NCBI GenBank assembly: GCA_964034945.1
Contig: OZ035960.1
Span: forward strand, 103,934,933-103,998,932
Source of the DNA: Chrysopilus asiliformis
Taxonomy: Eukaryota > Arthropoda > Insecta > Diptera > Rhagionidae
DNA length: 64,000 nucleotides
Reading direction: 5' to 3'
In this document: in pieces, positions 1 to 10,869 of the stretch
Layout: every line of letters starts with the position of its first letter
Numbering within the stretch: the first letter of the stretch is position 1
Notes under the pieces: generated by a model
Databases searched by the model: none
Seen by the model: only the letters and a program-made list of their open reading frames with translations
Told to the model about the DNA's origin: nothing
Made by a program: the position numbers and the translations under genes

Positions 1-412
1 GAATCATATCCTGAATAACTTTTGTTCTTGCACTTTTTTAATAGGATGCACAGTTTTTTGAGATATTCGCGAAAAACATTTTCGTTCCTATGGGGGGCAC
101 CCCCCCTAATGGTCCATTTTTGCCCATTAACGAACTTAGCCTCGCATTTTACGAAAAACAGATCTGTGCAAACTTTCAAGTCTCTAGCTCAATCCGTGCG
201 CCCGCAATCCGCGCCACAGACAGACGGACGGACAGACAGACAGACGGACGGACAGACAGACAGACAGACGGACGGACATGCTAAATTCAACTTTTTTTAT
301 CATTCTAAACACACTGGTGTAATTCATTTTTGTGTGTGATGACGGGATCTTGGCGTTACAAACGGTAAGGCAAATCTAATATACCCTTTGGTTCCACCAT
401 ACGGGTATAAGA
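1..412 (+). repeat. G1 repeat copy, right part with GACA/GACG core and terminal hairpin
   Basis: The segment reads through a G/C-run block (about 90-115), a conserved stretch ending in a (GACA/GACG)n tract (222-281), and a tail that ends in a stem-loop at 380-409 (TATACCC / GGGTATA with an inner TGGT/ACCA stem). A closely similar copy lies at 51230-51622. The GTCY-type core (read on the other strand) is the hallmark of mini-me/DINE-1 Helentron-related repeats of flies, which also end in a hairpin. The family assignment is inference from this layout. The left end lies outside the window. Confidence 0.65.
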
Positions 413-870
413 ACCGGTAAAGCATGAAATGAAGAAACTTTTATATCCTTTAAATTTTTTTTTTTTTTTCATTTTTCCCAAAAGCGCATAAATTACGAGA
501 AATTTTCAAAAAAAAAAACTGTATTTTTCAAAAAAAAAGAAAAAAAAAAATTGTATGGGAGGTATATACCTGTTATAGCTACCGTTACTTCCCCAAAAGT
601 TACGTTTTTCGTAAAACTAATTTACAAAAAATTCCAAACCGCTAGCTCAACCCGTTCTCGAGTTATTTAAGTTACGTAAAAAGGACAGACCAACAGACAG
701 CAGACCGACAGACACATAGAGAGATCGACAGGCCGGACACAGCCTCGGACCGACAGACATCTTCATAATTTTGCCTGAAACGGAGAAATTTTCTATCTGC
801 TCCCATTCTCGACTTGGTCTTCGTCATTAATACAATACTTTCCATCTATAGAAGAGGAAAGTAAAAAGAA
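413..870 (-). repeat. Dispersed repeat with degenerate GTCN tract and A/T runs
   Basis: Two homopolymer-rich blocks (T then A runs, 455-551) are followed by a decayed GACA/GACC tract (690-760). The part at 540-700 recurs in inverse orientation at about 47740-47900. The end at 820-870 (AATACAATACTTT, then GAAGAGGAAAGTAA) matches the reverse complement of the starts of the repeats at 2500 and 61711, so it is read as the terminus of a G2-type element. No coding potential is seen. Confidence 0.5.
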
Positions 871-1124
871 AAAAATTATCGAACTAAAATCTACAAGTGG
901 TAAGTAAATTCTATCCGTATTTCTAATGATTTTTAGCATTCAATTTCACACTGAAAGCATCACAGCAAGATACGCATTTGAAACAAAAAAAAAAACAATT
1001 TCCCCCATCCCTCCTCAACAAAATATCTACTAAATTTACTAATTTTAGCCCGTCAAATATTAAAAAAAAAACTCATTTCCTTACCATTTCCATCTATAAT
1101 TTTCCAAAAATTCGCACTACTCAC

Positions 1125-1389
1125 CCTTTTATTGATTTTTTATCCGTTTCCCATATTAAATTACTATTGAAAACCGTCGACTTCGCTGCTTTAGTAACTT
1201 CCGTTTCCAATTTATTTCCGCCTAGGGAGGCCGTTACAACCACATTACAATCATTTAAATTTAAATTAACGCCTAAAAATAATTTCGAAATTGCATGCGG
1301 AGCATTCATAAAAAGTTTCATTGGAAACGCAAAGAATTACCTTCAGCTACATGTAAAACAATTATCGGCTCTTCATCTTCAATTTCCAT
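1125..1389 (-). CDS. First two coding exons of a C2-domain protein, CEP120-like
   Basis: On the minus strand an ATG at 1389-1387 (context GAACATGG) opens a 49-nt exon (1389-1341) encoding MEIEDEEPIIVLHVAEG up to a phase-1 splice. A 68-nt intron follows (1340-1273, GTAATT to TTTTTAG), then a 148-nt exon (1272-1125) that ends in GG before a GTGAGT donor at 1124. The joined product, about 65 residues, reads as the start of a C2 domain: a beta strand (IIVLHV), then NVVVTASLGG, KLETEV, and the closing VFNSNLIWETDKKSI. This pattern fits the N-terminal C2 domain of CEP120, a centriole-elongation protein (same spacing, and the W-E-x-D-K/R-K stretch). Splice phase agreeing with reading frame is good evidence for a real gene; the CEP120 name is a family-level guess. 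No convincing third exon is seen at 1-1118, so the gene probably continues beyond the window with repeats in its next intron. A 153-aa plus-strand frame here is antisense. Confidence 0.6.
1273..1340 (-). other. 68-nt intron of the C2-domain gene
   Basis: The intron starts GTAATT right after GCTGAAG and ends ATTATTTTTAG. Removing it joins G|GC to make a glycine codon and keeps the frame open. Unspliced, the frame from the ATG stops soon after the exon. The size is typical of short fly introns. Confidence 0.55.
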
Positions 1390-2499
1390 GTTCAGGCAAA
1401 AAAGTTTTATACAAAATATGTAAATATATTTTTAAATAAACGCAAAACAATTCCGAATGCAAAATCGAACACTGGGACAACTGTCAAAGAAATTTTGACA
1501 TTTTGAGCGATTGCTTTGTTTTGTTTCGTAGAAAGCTTGATTTTTTTTTGGATTTAAATTAAATTGTTTATAGTTTTTTAATTACTAGTTTTAAATTAAT
1601 ATAAAAACCAAAAATCTTTTAAAAATTGCGCTAATAAACGACTTTCTGGGGTTGATTTTGGAGCTTGACGAAAAATCACCCCTAATTTGACATTTAGCTG
1701 TCAATTATTTTTCGTCATTGCCAACCCAATAAAATTTGAACGAACTTTTTTTAATACTTTTAATGGTGGCGTTTTTTTTTTTGTTTTGATCAGTTTTACG
1801 GCTTAAACGGAAATTAACAAGATTAATTGTTAAGTGCTGTTTCGGGGACGCCTTTTGGAGTTTACCGTTTTCAAATCGGTAGTAAAATAAAGTTTTAACA
1901 GCCGTTTGAATATTTTGGAAGAAAATATTAAAATGGGCTACATTTTCCATTCTATGGTCGAGCGACTAATTTTATTTTTTGTTTTTAGAAGCATTTGACT
2001 ACCTAAAGCTAAAAACAAGAAATTAAGTTTGTGGTTTATTTTATAAAATTCGGTTCGCGAGTGATTCAAATGCAAAAGAATTTTTTTTTTCGATTCGCGA
2101 ATCGAATTTTTCCGTACTCTGTTGAGTTTACAATAGAGAGTTAAAGTTGGTGAATAAAGCCATAGCTTACGTTTGAAGCACAATGAACGCAACCATCACG
2201 CATCCAACCAGTTTGTTGCTCAGAAATGTCTCTGAGTGAGCACAGTGGACGCAACCATCCAAGCAAAAATTGGCAAACTTTGAACTTCAGCACACCAAGT
2301 CTTCATTGACAGTTGATGCAGTACCAATCAAAATGTAGTTCAGGATGCAGTACCAATCAAAAAATAATTGTAGGAATGTGAAAACGTACAATTTTATGCA
2401 TCAAATGCAACTGCGGATACAAAAATCTTTGTTCAAAAATGAAAATATGGGAAAATATAGCTGCGGAGCTGTTAAATTCACTGGCCGCATCCAATATTG
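1390..2499. other. Upstream region of the C2-domain gene, no element recognised
   Basis: AT-rich sequence that should hold the 5' UTR and promoter of the minus-strand gene; a minus-strand CCAGTGTTC near 1473-1465 is only a weak initiator-like match. A short direct duplication (GATGCAGTACCAATCAAAA) occurs at about 2313 and 2344, and a palindrome TTCGATTCGCGAATCGAA at 2089-2106. Minus-strand frames at 1705-1950 and 1938-2192 are lysine-rich and match nothing recognised. Confidence 0.4.
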
Positions 2500-2687
2500 T
2501 TACTTTCTTCTACGGAGTATAATAAAGTATTGTATTCATGAAAAATTTCGACCTCTTAATTTTGCCTAAAAAACATTTCCCGATCACTCCTGAGTCGATT
2601 GGAGTCATATTTAAAAAATGTCTTTCTGTCTGTCAGTCTGTCTGTCAGTCTGTCAGTCTGTCAGTCTGTCTGTCAGTCTGTCTGTCA

Positions 2688-2718
<31 letters not shown>

Positions 2719-3720
2719 AGTCTGTCTGTCAGTCTGTCAGTCTGTCAGTCTGTCAGTCTGTCAGTCTGTCAGTCTGTCAGTCAGTCTGTCAGTCCGTCAG
2801 TCCGTCAGTCTGTCAGTCCGTCAGTCCGTCAGTCCGTCAGTCTGTCAGTCTGTCAGTCTGTCAGTCTGTCAGTCTGTCAGTCGGTCAGTCTGTCAGTCTG
2901 TCAGTCTGTCAGTCTGTCAGTCTGTCAGTCTGTCAGTCTGTCAGTCTGTCAGTCTGTCAGTCTGTCAGTCTGTCAGTCTGTCAGTCTGTCAGTCTGTCAG
3001 TCTGTGTACAAGATTTCTCAAAAACTAATAGAGCTAGCGCCATGAAATTTTATAGGCATGTTGGGTCCAGAAATGGGACGATCCTATCAACTTTTGGTGG
3101 AAATCCGTTAACCGGAAGTATCCAAAATGGCGGTTTTTCAAAAATCGCAATTTCTTTTTTCTCGATTTACTCCCAAACTACGCGTTTTTTAGTGGCCTTA
3201 AGTATGACAAAACTTGGAGAAAATAAAATTTCCCACACTTTTGTCTTTAGCTATAACTCGATATCTCCACCTGTTATCGAGATAAACCGTTATTTCCAAA
3301 AAAACAGTTTTTTGCGATTATCTCGAAAACTAACGGGTTTTTGCTGACTAAATGTATGAAGTGAATGAGAATGGCATTCTGCACAATTTTGTCTTTTACC
3401 GTTACCCGTTATCTTTTACCGTTATTGAGATATTTAGATTAAAATATAAAAAAATATATTTTTGCGAATAATTTGCAAACTAACGGTTTTTCTACAAATC
3501 AGTTAAAAGAATAATTAAAGATGTTCACATTTTCTACATTTTTGCCATTTACCGTAAATTGATATCTTTTACAGTTCTCAAGTTATCTTAAATTTTGTAC
3601 ATTTTTGATATCTTTGAATAAACCAAGAATTTATTGGGAGGTCGTCTTAGGTTGACAACGCGACAGGGCTCTAGCGCAAATTGCGCAGGGTCGTAGATTT
3701 TGTAGAAGAAAGCTTTGTGT
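2500..3720 (+). repeat. G2 repeat, copy 1, with expanded satellite
   Basis: Starts TTACTTTCTTCTACGGAGTA and matches the copy starting at 61711 almost base for base up to a GTCTTTCTGTC seed. There a long (TCTGTCAG)n array is inserted, after which homology resumes (GTGTACAAGATTTCTC onward). The body carries repeated phrases such as CTTTTACCGTTAT and GAGATAT. A further copy, lacking the left part, is at 22877-23570. No transposase is encoded. It resembles a non-autonomous rolling-circle (Helentron/DINE-type) element with a microsatellite core, which is inference. Confidence 0.7.
2617..3006 (+). repeat. (GTCTGTCA)n octanucleotide satellite
   Basis: About 390 bp of alternating GTCT and GTCA units, with GTCC variants near 2793-2840 and one GTCG at about 2880. 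The left third is richer in GTCT. The unit is effectively 8 bp and all three plus frames are open (SVCQ/SVSL repeats), which is a consequence of the repeat and not evidence of a gene. Confidence 0.95.
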
Positions 3721-3917
3721 TGACCACAACTGATATTTTTTTTTTCTTTTTATTTATTCGCATCGCATGCAAATAGCAAATAAACAAATGAATACAACAA
3801 ATTATCGCTTAAGAATCTTCCATTTTTTATATTTTTTTCTTATCGTTTTTCCGCGTTTGTCTCACTACGTAACAGACAACGCTTCTACTGTGCTCAACCG
3901 CTTCTGAGATGTTTTGC

Positions 3918-5140
3918 GTCAAAGTCAGTGATGCTATGTACCTTTAGTGAAATTCCCCTTTCCAAATGACGAAATCCCCCTTTTTCCCCTTTTTCAATGA
4001 CGAAATTCCCCTCGTTTTTCCCCTATAAAAACAACGAATTTTAAATAAAGAATTCATTTATTAAAACCAAAATTATTGTCATCGGGACTCATGTTAAAGT
4101 CTTTTAAGAGAAAAAAGCACAAATTAGGAAATAATTTTATATTTTGGAAAGCTTGAACAAAATACTCGTTAATTGTATTCCCGATAACAACGTCACGGGT
4201 CTCCAACCAAACGTCAAATAAGATATGAAAAGAAGCCGGGATTCACAATTAGATAATAATCAAAGCAAGTCACAAATGTATAAATCAAGGTAGTTCCTTT
4301 GCTTTTGAGCTTGAAATGATGCTGTCCTCCTTAAATTCGGTAAAAATTATTTCCATATTTTGAATTAAAAAAATATAAAAATATCAAAAAATGGAAAAAA
4401 CGAAATAAAGTCGCGACTGGAACTCGATTTTTGTATTCCGGGCACTTTGCCCTTGGTCCATGCAATCTTCTGGTGAATATTGGTCAAAATTAGTACATTA
4501 AGCCAAATTTTTAAAGATGACCAAGAAATTACCGATTAAATTTAAACATAATTTAAACAAAGCACTTCTGTTGATTTGAAATTTAAAATATTTCTTTTGA
4601 AAATATATTTAAGAAATCCGAAAAACGAACAAAAAATATTTGTCAATGAACTTTCATGGAAACTACTTTCCATCAAAGGCTTTTAAAGTAGTTTAAAGTA
4701 ATTACTTTGAATAAGATGAGAAATGGTACTATTTAATGTGCTTTTTTCAAAGCGGTTAAAAAGTACACTGAAAAATCGGTTAAACGTACATTCCAAAGCC
4801 ATTTTAAAGTGCTTTCGTTTAAAAGATTGGTGTGTACTTCACAATTGCAATAAGATCATTTTAAAGTGGCAAATGCATAAATTAGGGCATTTCCTTCACT
4901 CTTTACGTTTGTCTAAGCTTGGAATTGGATTGTAATTGTTTTTATTTATTTGTATTTCTACTTTTCCGTAATTTTTTAAAAGTATTTCGGATTTAGTTGT
5001 CAGGCGAAGCTTTTCCCCTCGTTGTAAATCGTTTCCCCTCGTTTTGAAGCGTTTTCCCCTTTTCCCCTATTAACAATTTTTATAGTCAAATTCCCCGCAA
5101 AAAGGGGAATTCCCCTCGATATAGCATCACTGGTCAAAGT
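3918..5140. mobile_element. hAT-type element with 8-bp target-site duplication
   Basis: The element spans 3926-5132. It is bounded by the inverted ends CAGTGATGCTAT (3926-3937) and its reverse complement (5121-5132), and by the perfect 8-bp direct repeat GTCAAAGT at 3918-3925 and 5133-5140. Eight-base duplications and CAGTG-type ends are diagnostic of hAT transposons. Both subterminal zones (3950-4025 and 5010-5115) contain clusters of TTCCCCTCG/TTTCCCC motifs, as expected of transposase-binding sites. The interior is AT-rich with no frame longer than 70 codons and no recognisable transposase, so this is a 1.2-kb non-autonomous or decayed copy. Confidence 0.85.
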
Positions 5141-6540
5141 TTACAGCGTTCTGCTTCATTGTGCTCTAAATGTTAGGGCAAAGAAGAAATTTTTTCGCCA
5201 ACCTACAAGCTCTCTAGTTTCGTTTATGCAAAATCCAAAACACATCTGGCAGTCCATTTCGATCAGTGGGAAATCTTTTTCTTGACGAAACTTTGCAGTC
5301 AAAATTATTCGGCAGCGAAAACCTATACCAGTGTGATGGCGCGGAATTGAGCAGATCTTGGCTCATTTCGGGTATTTCCTTGACGTTTTCCACAGCGAAT
5401 TAAACTGCAAAGAACCAATTGAACTGAACAAGAAAGTGCAGTGAACGATATTCTGTCGAAGTGAGTGATTTGGGTGGCTGTGTAACGGATATTTCCCGTG
5501 GATTATTGTTTCGTCGCGGGGGTTATTCAGAAAAAGGCAAGGCGATTTTTTCGGTCACACACCTAAGCGAAACGAACGAAAACTCCATTTCGGTGTTACA
5601 CACTTAACGAAGGAATCAATTTCCATTTCGGAATATAATTCCCGAATAAAATTCCTTTTCCGAGAAGTGCTGTGTGTGTGTGTGCGTGAATTTTTCGCGT
5701 AGCGTTGCGCATGTGTGTTGTGCATTTATGTTAAGAAAAATGATGGCGAACATTTGGCCGACGAGACGACGTTTTGTACTTCGCCGGTAACAAATCGCGA
5801 CCATTTTTAAACAAAACAAAATCAAAGGTTCGAATATCCAAGAATCCAATCGCGACATCTTGTGTAAATAAGAGTTTATTTTTTAGATTTGTGTAAATTT
5901 TTAATACGCTTCGATTTTCGTTTCCTCTCCATTTCGATTTTCCTGTTTTGTGTGTAGAGAAAAAAAAATATGTGTTTACCTTATCAAAGTGCTGTTCCAT
6001 TAAATCTACAGAATAATCGCTTTTATCGCTTGCGAATTAATCAGGATTCGCATTACACTTAATCGTCATCTAAAAATTACAATAAAAAAAAGTTTCGTCG
6101 GTGTTGTGCTGTAACTCCGCTAATATTAATTGCTCGTTCGGAATTAAGATATTCCTCGGTGATTTAATTTCCCAGCAGCGGATATAATCCGTCTACGATT
6201 CCTGTATGCGCCTCACAGGTGATTATTATTAAGTTGTCGCATAGAAGTCCCGTGAAATTGATTAAATCCTCTGGAAAAGTGTCACAAAATCGCCTCTCCT
6301 TTGCCTGTTTTTTTCTGCTAAATCGGTTTTTCTTTCTGGTAGGCGCCCCAACGGATTTTCGGTCGGTCCTCTTTTCTCGTCATCGCGAGACGTCAGATGG
6401 GAAAACGTTTTCCAACTACCGTCTCGTTCTGGCCAATGGCAATCGTGTGTCATTTGAAAAAAGGTCCGATCAATCATTTCGGTTAATGCACGGGTTGCCA
6501 GATTGAAATGTCGTCTCGTCTCGTCGGATAGCACAACCCA
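5141..6540 (+). promoter_or_regulatory. Candidate promoter and 5' leader region
   Basis: This stretch is less AT-rich than its surroundings and free of recognised repeats. A donor GTGAGT stands at 5461-5466 after TTCTGTCGAA, so a non-coding exon could end at 5460. A pyrimidine-rich run ending GGTAG at about 6340 could be an acceptor. No convincing reading frame is present; the frames at 5616-6000 and 6219-6534 overlap on both strands and look like nothing known. It lies upstream, in the same orientation, of the coding exon at 16828, and is therefore a candidate upstream exon of that gene. Confidence 0.25.
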
Positions 6541-8213
6541 ATTTCAAACTTAGCGATTTTGCACGAATTTCAATAAAAACGAACCTCTTTTATGTTTTGC
6601 TTGGTGACTTTTTTCCAAAAAATCATGTAAAAAAGACACTACATATTTTAGAAAACAGTTAGGTAGTCTTAGATCCCTCGGAAGCCATGAACTCGCTTAA
6701 AAACACTGTTTTTTTGAGACTAAATTAAAAAGTCCTAACATAAACTGACATGTGCACAAACAGAATTGGGCGGAACATAACTTGTATCAAAAATATTTAT
6801 GCAATAGATTGGTTTATTATAGAGATAAGCTATAGGTTAAGACTTTTTTTAACTTTTAGGTTAATTTTTTTTTGGAATGTGAAAAAACTAAAAATGTGTT
6901 ACTGTATTTAAATATATTTAAGGAAAAACCCATATCTCATGTAAAAATTAGTTTTTAAGAAAAAAATGTTATACCAAATTGTAAATTTGTAAGTAATATT
7001 AAACAAAAGAATCTATTAACGCCCAGTTAAAAGAATTCAAATTTCCTAGCACTCTTTCCTAAGTTATTTAGGTTAAATTTAAACAAATTTAGGTTTAAGT
7101 TTGTTTTTAATAATTTTATTATTTAATTATTTATGGTTAGAAAGTGAGGCTGTAAAATTCCTACAAATTATTATAATTGCTGATTTTATTAAAAAAAATT
7201 AACAAAAAAATACTTTAGTTTTTCTTCGTATTCAAAATTTCTGCTTTTGGTCAAAATTTTTATCAATATTATTTTTTCCTTTCATGCTTTTTGAAGTTAG
7301 AAGTCTTCTTTATAAATTTATTATTTTTTCTATTCAATTTATTTATTTATTAATTTTTAAATAAAATTTACGCTACCAGAGTTTAAAATTTGTAAAATTT
7401 GGACCAGAAATAGGTAAATAAATCCAGAACAACATTAAAATGGCACCACCAATTGTTTATCATAAACGCACATGGAATCACAGGCCGAATAAATGGAAAA
7501 ATATTTATGCTCAACACAATTACTGAAATTGCAAATTAAATTTTATCCTTTGTTTATGTCCTGAAAGAATTAAATGGTAAAAAACCGAAAATATCAGCAA
7601 CAAATGATTGAAATCGAATAAATATGTTGTTTTATTTGAATTATCCACGTAAATGAGACTTTATGAAAAAAAACTTTAATGTAAATTAATTTCATTCGTC
7701 TATATTTTAAAATTTCCTGTATTGCATAACTTTAAATATATTTTATCTAAGAAAAACGTGTAAAAAACACCCCATTGTACAGAGTGACGTTACGCACATT
7801 TGACAGTTGAAATCGAGCCATACTCTACTGTTGTGCAATGCGTTCTAATTAGAGTAACTATAAACACTATCGTGAAAGTAACGTCCATTGAAATTTTCAA
7901 ATTTTTTGGTCATTATAGATTTGAACGAAAAATAATTTATATAATCGATTAGTTTAAGTACAGTTTTATGGATGAATGGCTTATATAATTTAAATAAAAG
8001 ATTTTTTTTTTAAAAACTTGAAACAGTTGATTTTTTTCAACAAAATTTTGGAAATAAGACGGTTTGAAACTGAAAATGTTCGAACCGTTATTACTCTAGT
8101 TCTAATGAACCGGAAGCAGAGATACAAACCGGTTATCTGAATCGAACCAAAAGCCACTATACCATTGAAATTTTAGTGAACCAAAATCAATCTGACAAAA
8201 CCAAACCAGTTTT
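6541..8213. other. AT-rich spacer, nothing recognised
   Basis: Very AT-rich with many A and T runs. No frame, repeat end or splice pair could be supported. Confidence 0.5.
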
Positions 8214-8881
8214 TAATAGCGAAAACACAATGGCTCGTCAACGCGTTCGTAAGCTTTGACATTTCAGAGCACCAAGCACGCTTTGACAATTGAACGCTTT
8301 GAAGCGTCTGTGCTAAAACCTAAAAACGCTTCGTAAGAACTACACGCTTCAGTATTTTTATTTCAAATAAAATGGAAATAAAGAGTTTATGTGAATTAAA
8401 AACCATTTGGAAGACATAGAATTTGTTGCGGGAGTAGCACACAAAGAACCTGAATTAAAAACATCAATTGATGATGGTGAATTCAAGAAATAAATATTGA
8501 AAGAGATGCGGACGACTTCTTTATAAAATAAGTTATTTAAATAAAAGCCACGATGATCCTTAGCATCTTTTAAAGTCACTAGAATAATCGGCAAATATAT
8601 TTGAATTATTTTTTGTCTTGTTATTCCGCATTTTCACACAATTTCGTTTTTAGATTGCATAAATATTAATTATTTTTCTCTTTTTTAATTAATCGTTCCA
8701 TAAATGCATCATTTGCCCCACCATTTTCCAAAAATCACTCACAATACGCAATTTTCATTCAAATTTCAAAGCGCCAACGCGTCTGAAAGTAGAAGATAGG
8801 TCTACTCCAAGCGTCAGGGCGCTTTGAAGCGTCAAGGCGAAACGCCATTATAAATCGTCCCATAGTAAGCCACGGGTTTTA

Positions 8882-9613
8882 TAGTGGAACCACAATAGCG
8901 CTTTTCCGCTTGCGTCAGCGTTGACATTTCAGTGCACCTTACGAGCTTTGACGCTGGGATGCCATGAATCATCTGTGCTAAACCACAATAAGGCTTTGAC
9001 GGTAAAATATTTTTTTTGTGAATTTCGAATTGAAAAATCTCGTCAAGGGATTTGCAAGACATTGTTTTTATAGCTTTAGTAGCTGAAGCAGCGTACAAGG
9101 CTCAACAATTATTTAAAAAAACTAATGAAAGACGCTGGTGGGTTCGGGAACTCAACATAAAAAGAGATACGGATGGTTTTTTTGCTAAAAATTTTGATGC
9201 TGTGAAACAAAATGACCCAGAACACTTTTTTAAAATCAGAAGGATGAGGAGTGAAACTTTTGATCTGCTAATGGAGCTCATGCAAACTCTTTTTTTATGG
9301 TATTTCGGTATACTTTCGATTCGTGTTATATAAATACTCATAACTTCTCACCTTTTCAATTAACATTTCCTCAAAATTAATATTATCCATTTTTATTGGA
9401 ATCGATTAACTTCAATTTACGTCCGAATGATAACTGTCAAAGTGCCAACGCGTCTGAAAGTAGAAAGTAGGTCTACTCTCGGCGTCAGCGCGCTTTGAAG
9501 CTCGCTGGCAAAGCGCTATTGTAGATGACTTCATACAATCGCTTTGATTTTACTTTTGAGCGTCGAATTGTCAACGCTGAAGCAAGTTGCAAAGCGCTAT
9601 TGTGGTTCCACTA
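8882..9613 (+). mobile_element. PIF/Harbinger element B, nested in A
   Basis: Inverted ends TAGTGGAACCACAATAGCGC start at 8882 and pair with the end at 9613, flanked by TTA at 8879-8881 and 9614-9616. Deleting B and one TTA rebuilds GGTTTTACTTTTG in A, matching the corresponding stretch GATTTTACTTTTG within B itself (about 9551-9562), which confirms the insertion point. Length is 732 bp, and it carries a piece of transposase gene. Confidence 0.88.
9052..9333 (+). pseudogene. PIF/Harbinger transposase N-terminal fragment (HARBI1-like)
   Basis: The frame encodes about 93 residues with the signature of the region before the DDE nuclease domain of Harbinger/HARBI1 proteins: RRWWVRELN near residue 28, then NDPEHFFKIRRMRSETFDLL near residue 54, corresponding to the usual R-W-W-V-R-x-L/I-N and F-x-x-x-x-R-M-x-x-x-T-F-D pattern. 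After LLMELMQT the frame runs into unrelated sequence and stops. The whole catalytic DDE domain is missing and there is no in-frame ATG at the start. It sits inside the TIR-bounded element B, so the element is an internally deleted, non-autonomous derivative. Confidence 0.75.
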
Positions 9614-9681
9614 TTACTTTTGAAGCGTCGAAATGTCAAAGCTTACGCACGCCTTGACGCGTCATTGTGTTTTCACTATAA

Positions 9682-10869
9682 AACAAATGTAGACAAATCA
9701 AAAACTAGAATCTCTTTTAAAGTTTCGGTTCGGTTAAAATTTGAATTTTTAGGATCGTAAAATTCTTATTTTCGACCAGATTTAGAGTCTAGAATTTTTT
9801 CATGTTAATTTTGTACCATAAACCTTTTACTAGTCTTCTGTAGAAACCAAAATCATTAAAATTTCAGTGAACTATAACACAGAACCAAAATCAAATTTTT
9901 GAAAATTTAGAAACCAGAAATCCAATTCACCCTTGAACCAAAAGCGAACCACAGTCAAAAACCTTTGGTGTGCATCTTTGCAGACAAGTTTCGCGTAAAC
10001 AGAGAATATAATTGTTTGCAGAAATCGTTTTATAGAGAAATTGTTTAAAAATCCATGTAAAAATTGGGCTATATGATTATATTTTTGAAATCAAAGTACA
10101 GAACACAGCAAAAAATAAAAATCAATTGTACCAAATTTCCATTTTTTTGTTAGCTCCGTCTAGAGAGCCTATAATCTAAAGACTGGACAATGGGACGTGT
10201 AAAAATGGCCACCAAGCTGAAAAACGAGCGCGAAAAACTTGAAAAGTTTGATTGATTGTCACAAATAATTGCCAAAATAACTGGAATCGGTTAATATGAG
10301 TAAAAAATCATGTCTGAGGTATCAAAAAAATTTGGAAAATCGTAGTTGTATCAATAAATTGAAAAAAATGCTTACAGACTGTTCTAATCCGAAGAAAAAG
10401 CTGTTCTAAGTGGCCTAATAGACTATTCTAATTAGAATTGATAGACTGTTCTATTCATTAGGACAGTCTAATAAGTGCTGATGTCCTCTCTAGATTATAG
10501 TCTGTCTAATCGAGACACCGTCTTAAAATAGAAAAACTGAAATTCCATTTAAAAGTTCCTGGAATAATAAACCATTTCAGTCAAAATGTCTCTGGCTAAC
10601 TACGCAATTTCATTCAAGTGTTCAAGGCTTCTGAATTGACTATCAAATGGCAGGTAAATAACATAAAATTTGACTTCTTGCCTGAAATCGTGGAAAACTG
10701 AGTCACAATTTAGGCAAATATTGTTTTATTCTGTTAAATTTTCAGATAGAGAGCAATAACTTGATAACATTTGTAATCTTTATTTGCCAATATATTTTTT
10801 CGTTGTCTTTGGCTTGGAGATTTTTCAACTTAAAATCTGGGCAGCAGAGTCCCTTTATTATTATTTTAA
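9682..10869. other. Spacer with short TAGACTGTTCTA-type repeats
   Basis: Nothing coding is recognised. Between about 10375 and 10510 the phrases GACTGTTCTA, GACTATTCTA and their inverse (TAGGACAGTCTA) recur in both orientations, probably a small decayed foldback repeat. Confidence 0.35.

Larger units (their letters stand above)
8217..9678. mobile_element. PIF/Harbinger element A, interrupted by element B
   Basis: Ends are inverted repeats: TAGCGAAAACACAATGG at 8217 pairs with the end of the element at 9678 (TAGTGAAAACACAATGA on the other strand), and similarity continues inward through CGTAAGCTTTGACATTTC. A TAA duplication flanks both sides (8214-8216 and 9679-9681), the 3-bp target typical of PIF/Harbinger. 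Without the nested element it is about 727 bp. Its right part (8766-8850) repeats the right part of element B (9438-9518), so the two are relatives. No intact frame remains. Confidence 0.8.

Noticed and set aside
950..975. Possible third exon of the C2-domain gene after TGCTTTCAG (minus)
   Set aside because: In the required phase it gives only eight codons before a stop and does not continue the C2 pattern.
978..1439. 153-codon plus-strand frame
   Set aside because: Antisense to the spliced C2-domain exons, begins at TTG inside an A-run and has low-complexity content.
2538..3347. 269-codon frame rich in S-V-C-Q
   Set aside because: Covers the GTCTGTCA satellite and adjacent repeat body; the sister copies at 61711 and 22877 have no corresponding frame.
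5616..6000. Two overlapping minus frames of 80-89 codons
   Set aside because: Overlap in different phases, match nothing and lie in a probable leader or promoter region.
9052..9341. Minus-strand frame overlapping the Harbinger fragment
   Set aside because: Shadow of the plus-strand transposase fragment, which has the family signature.
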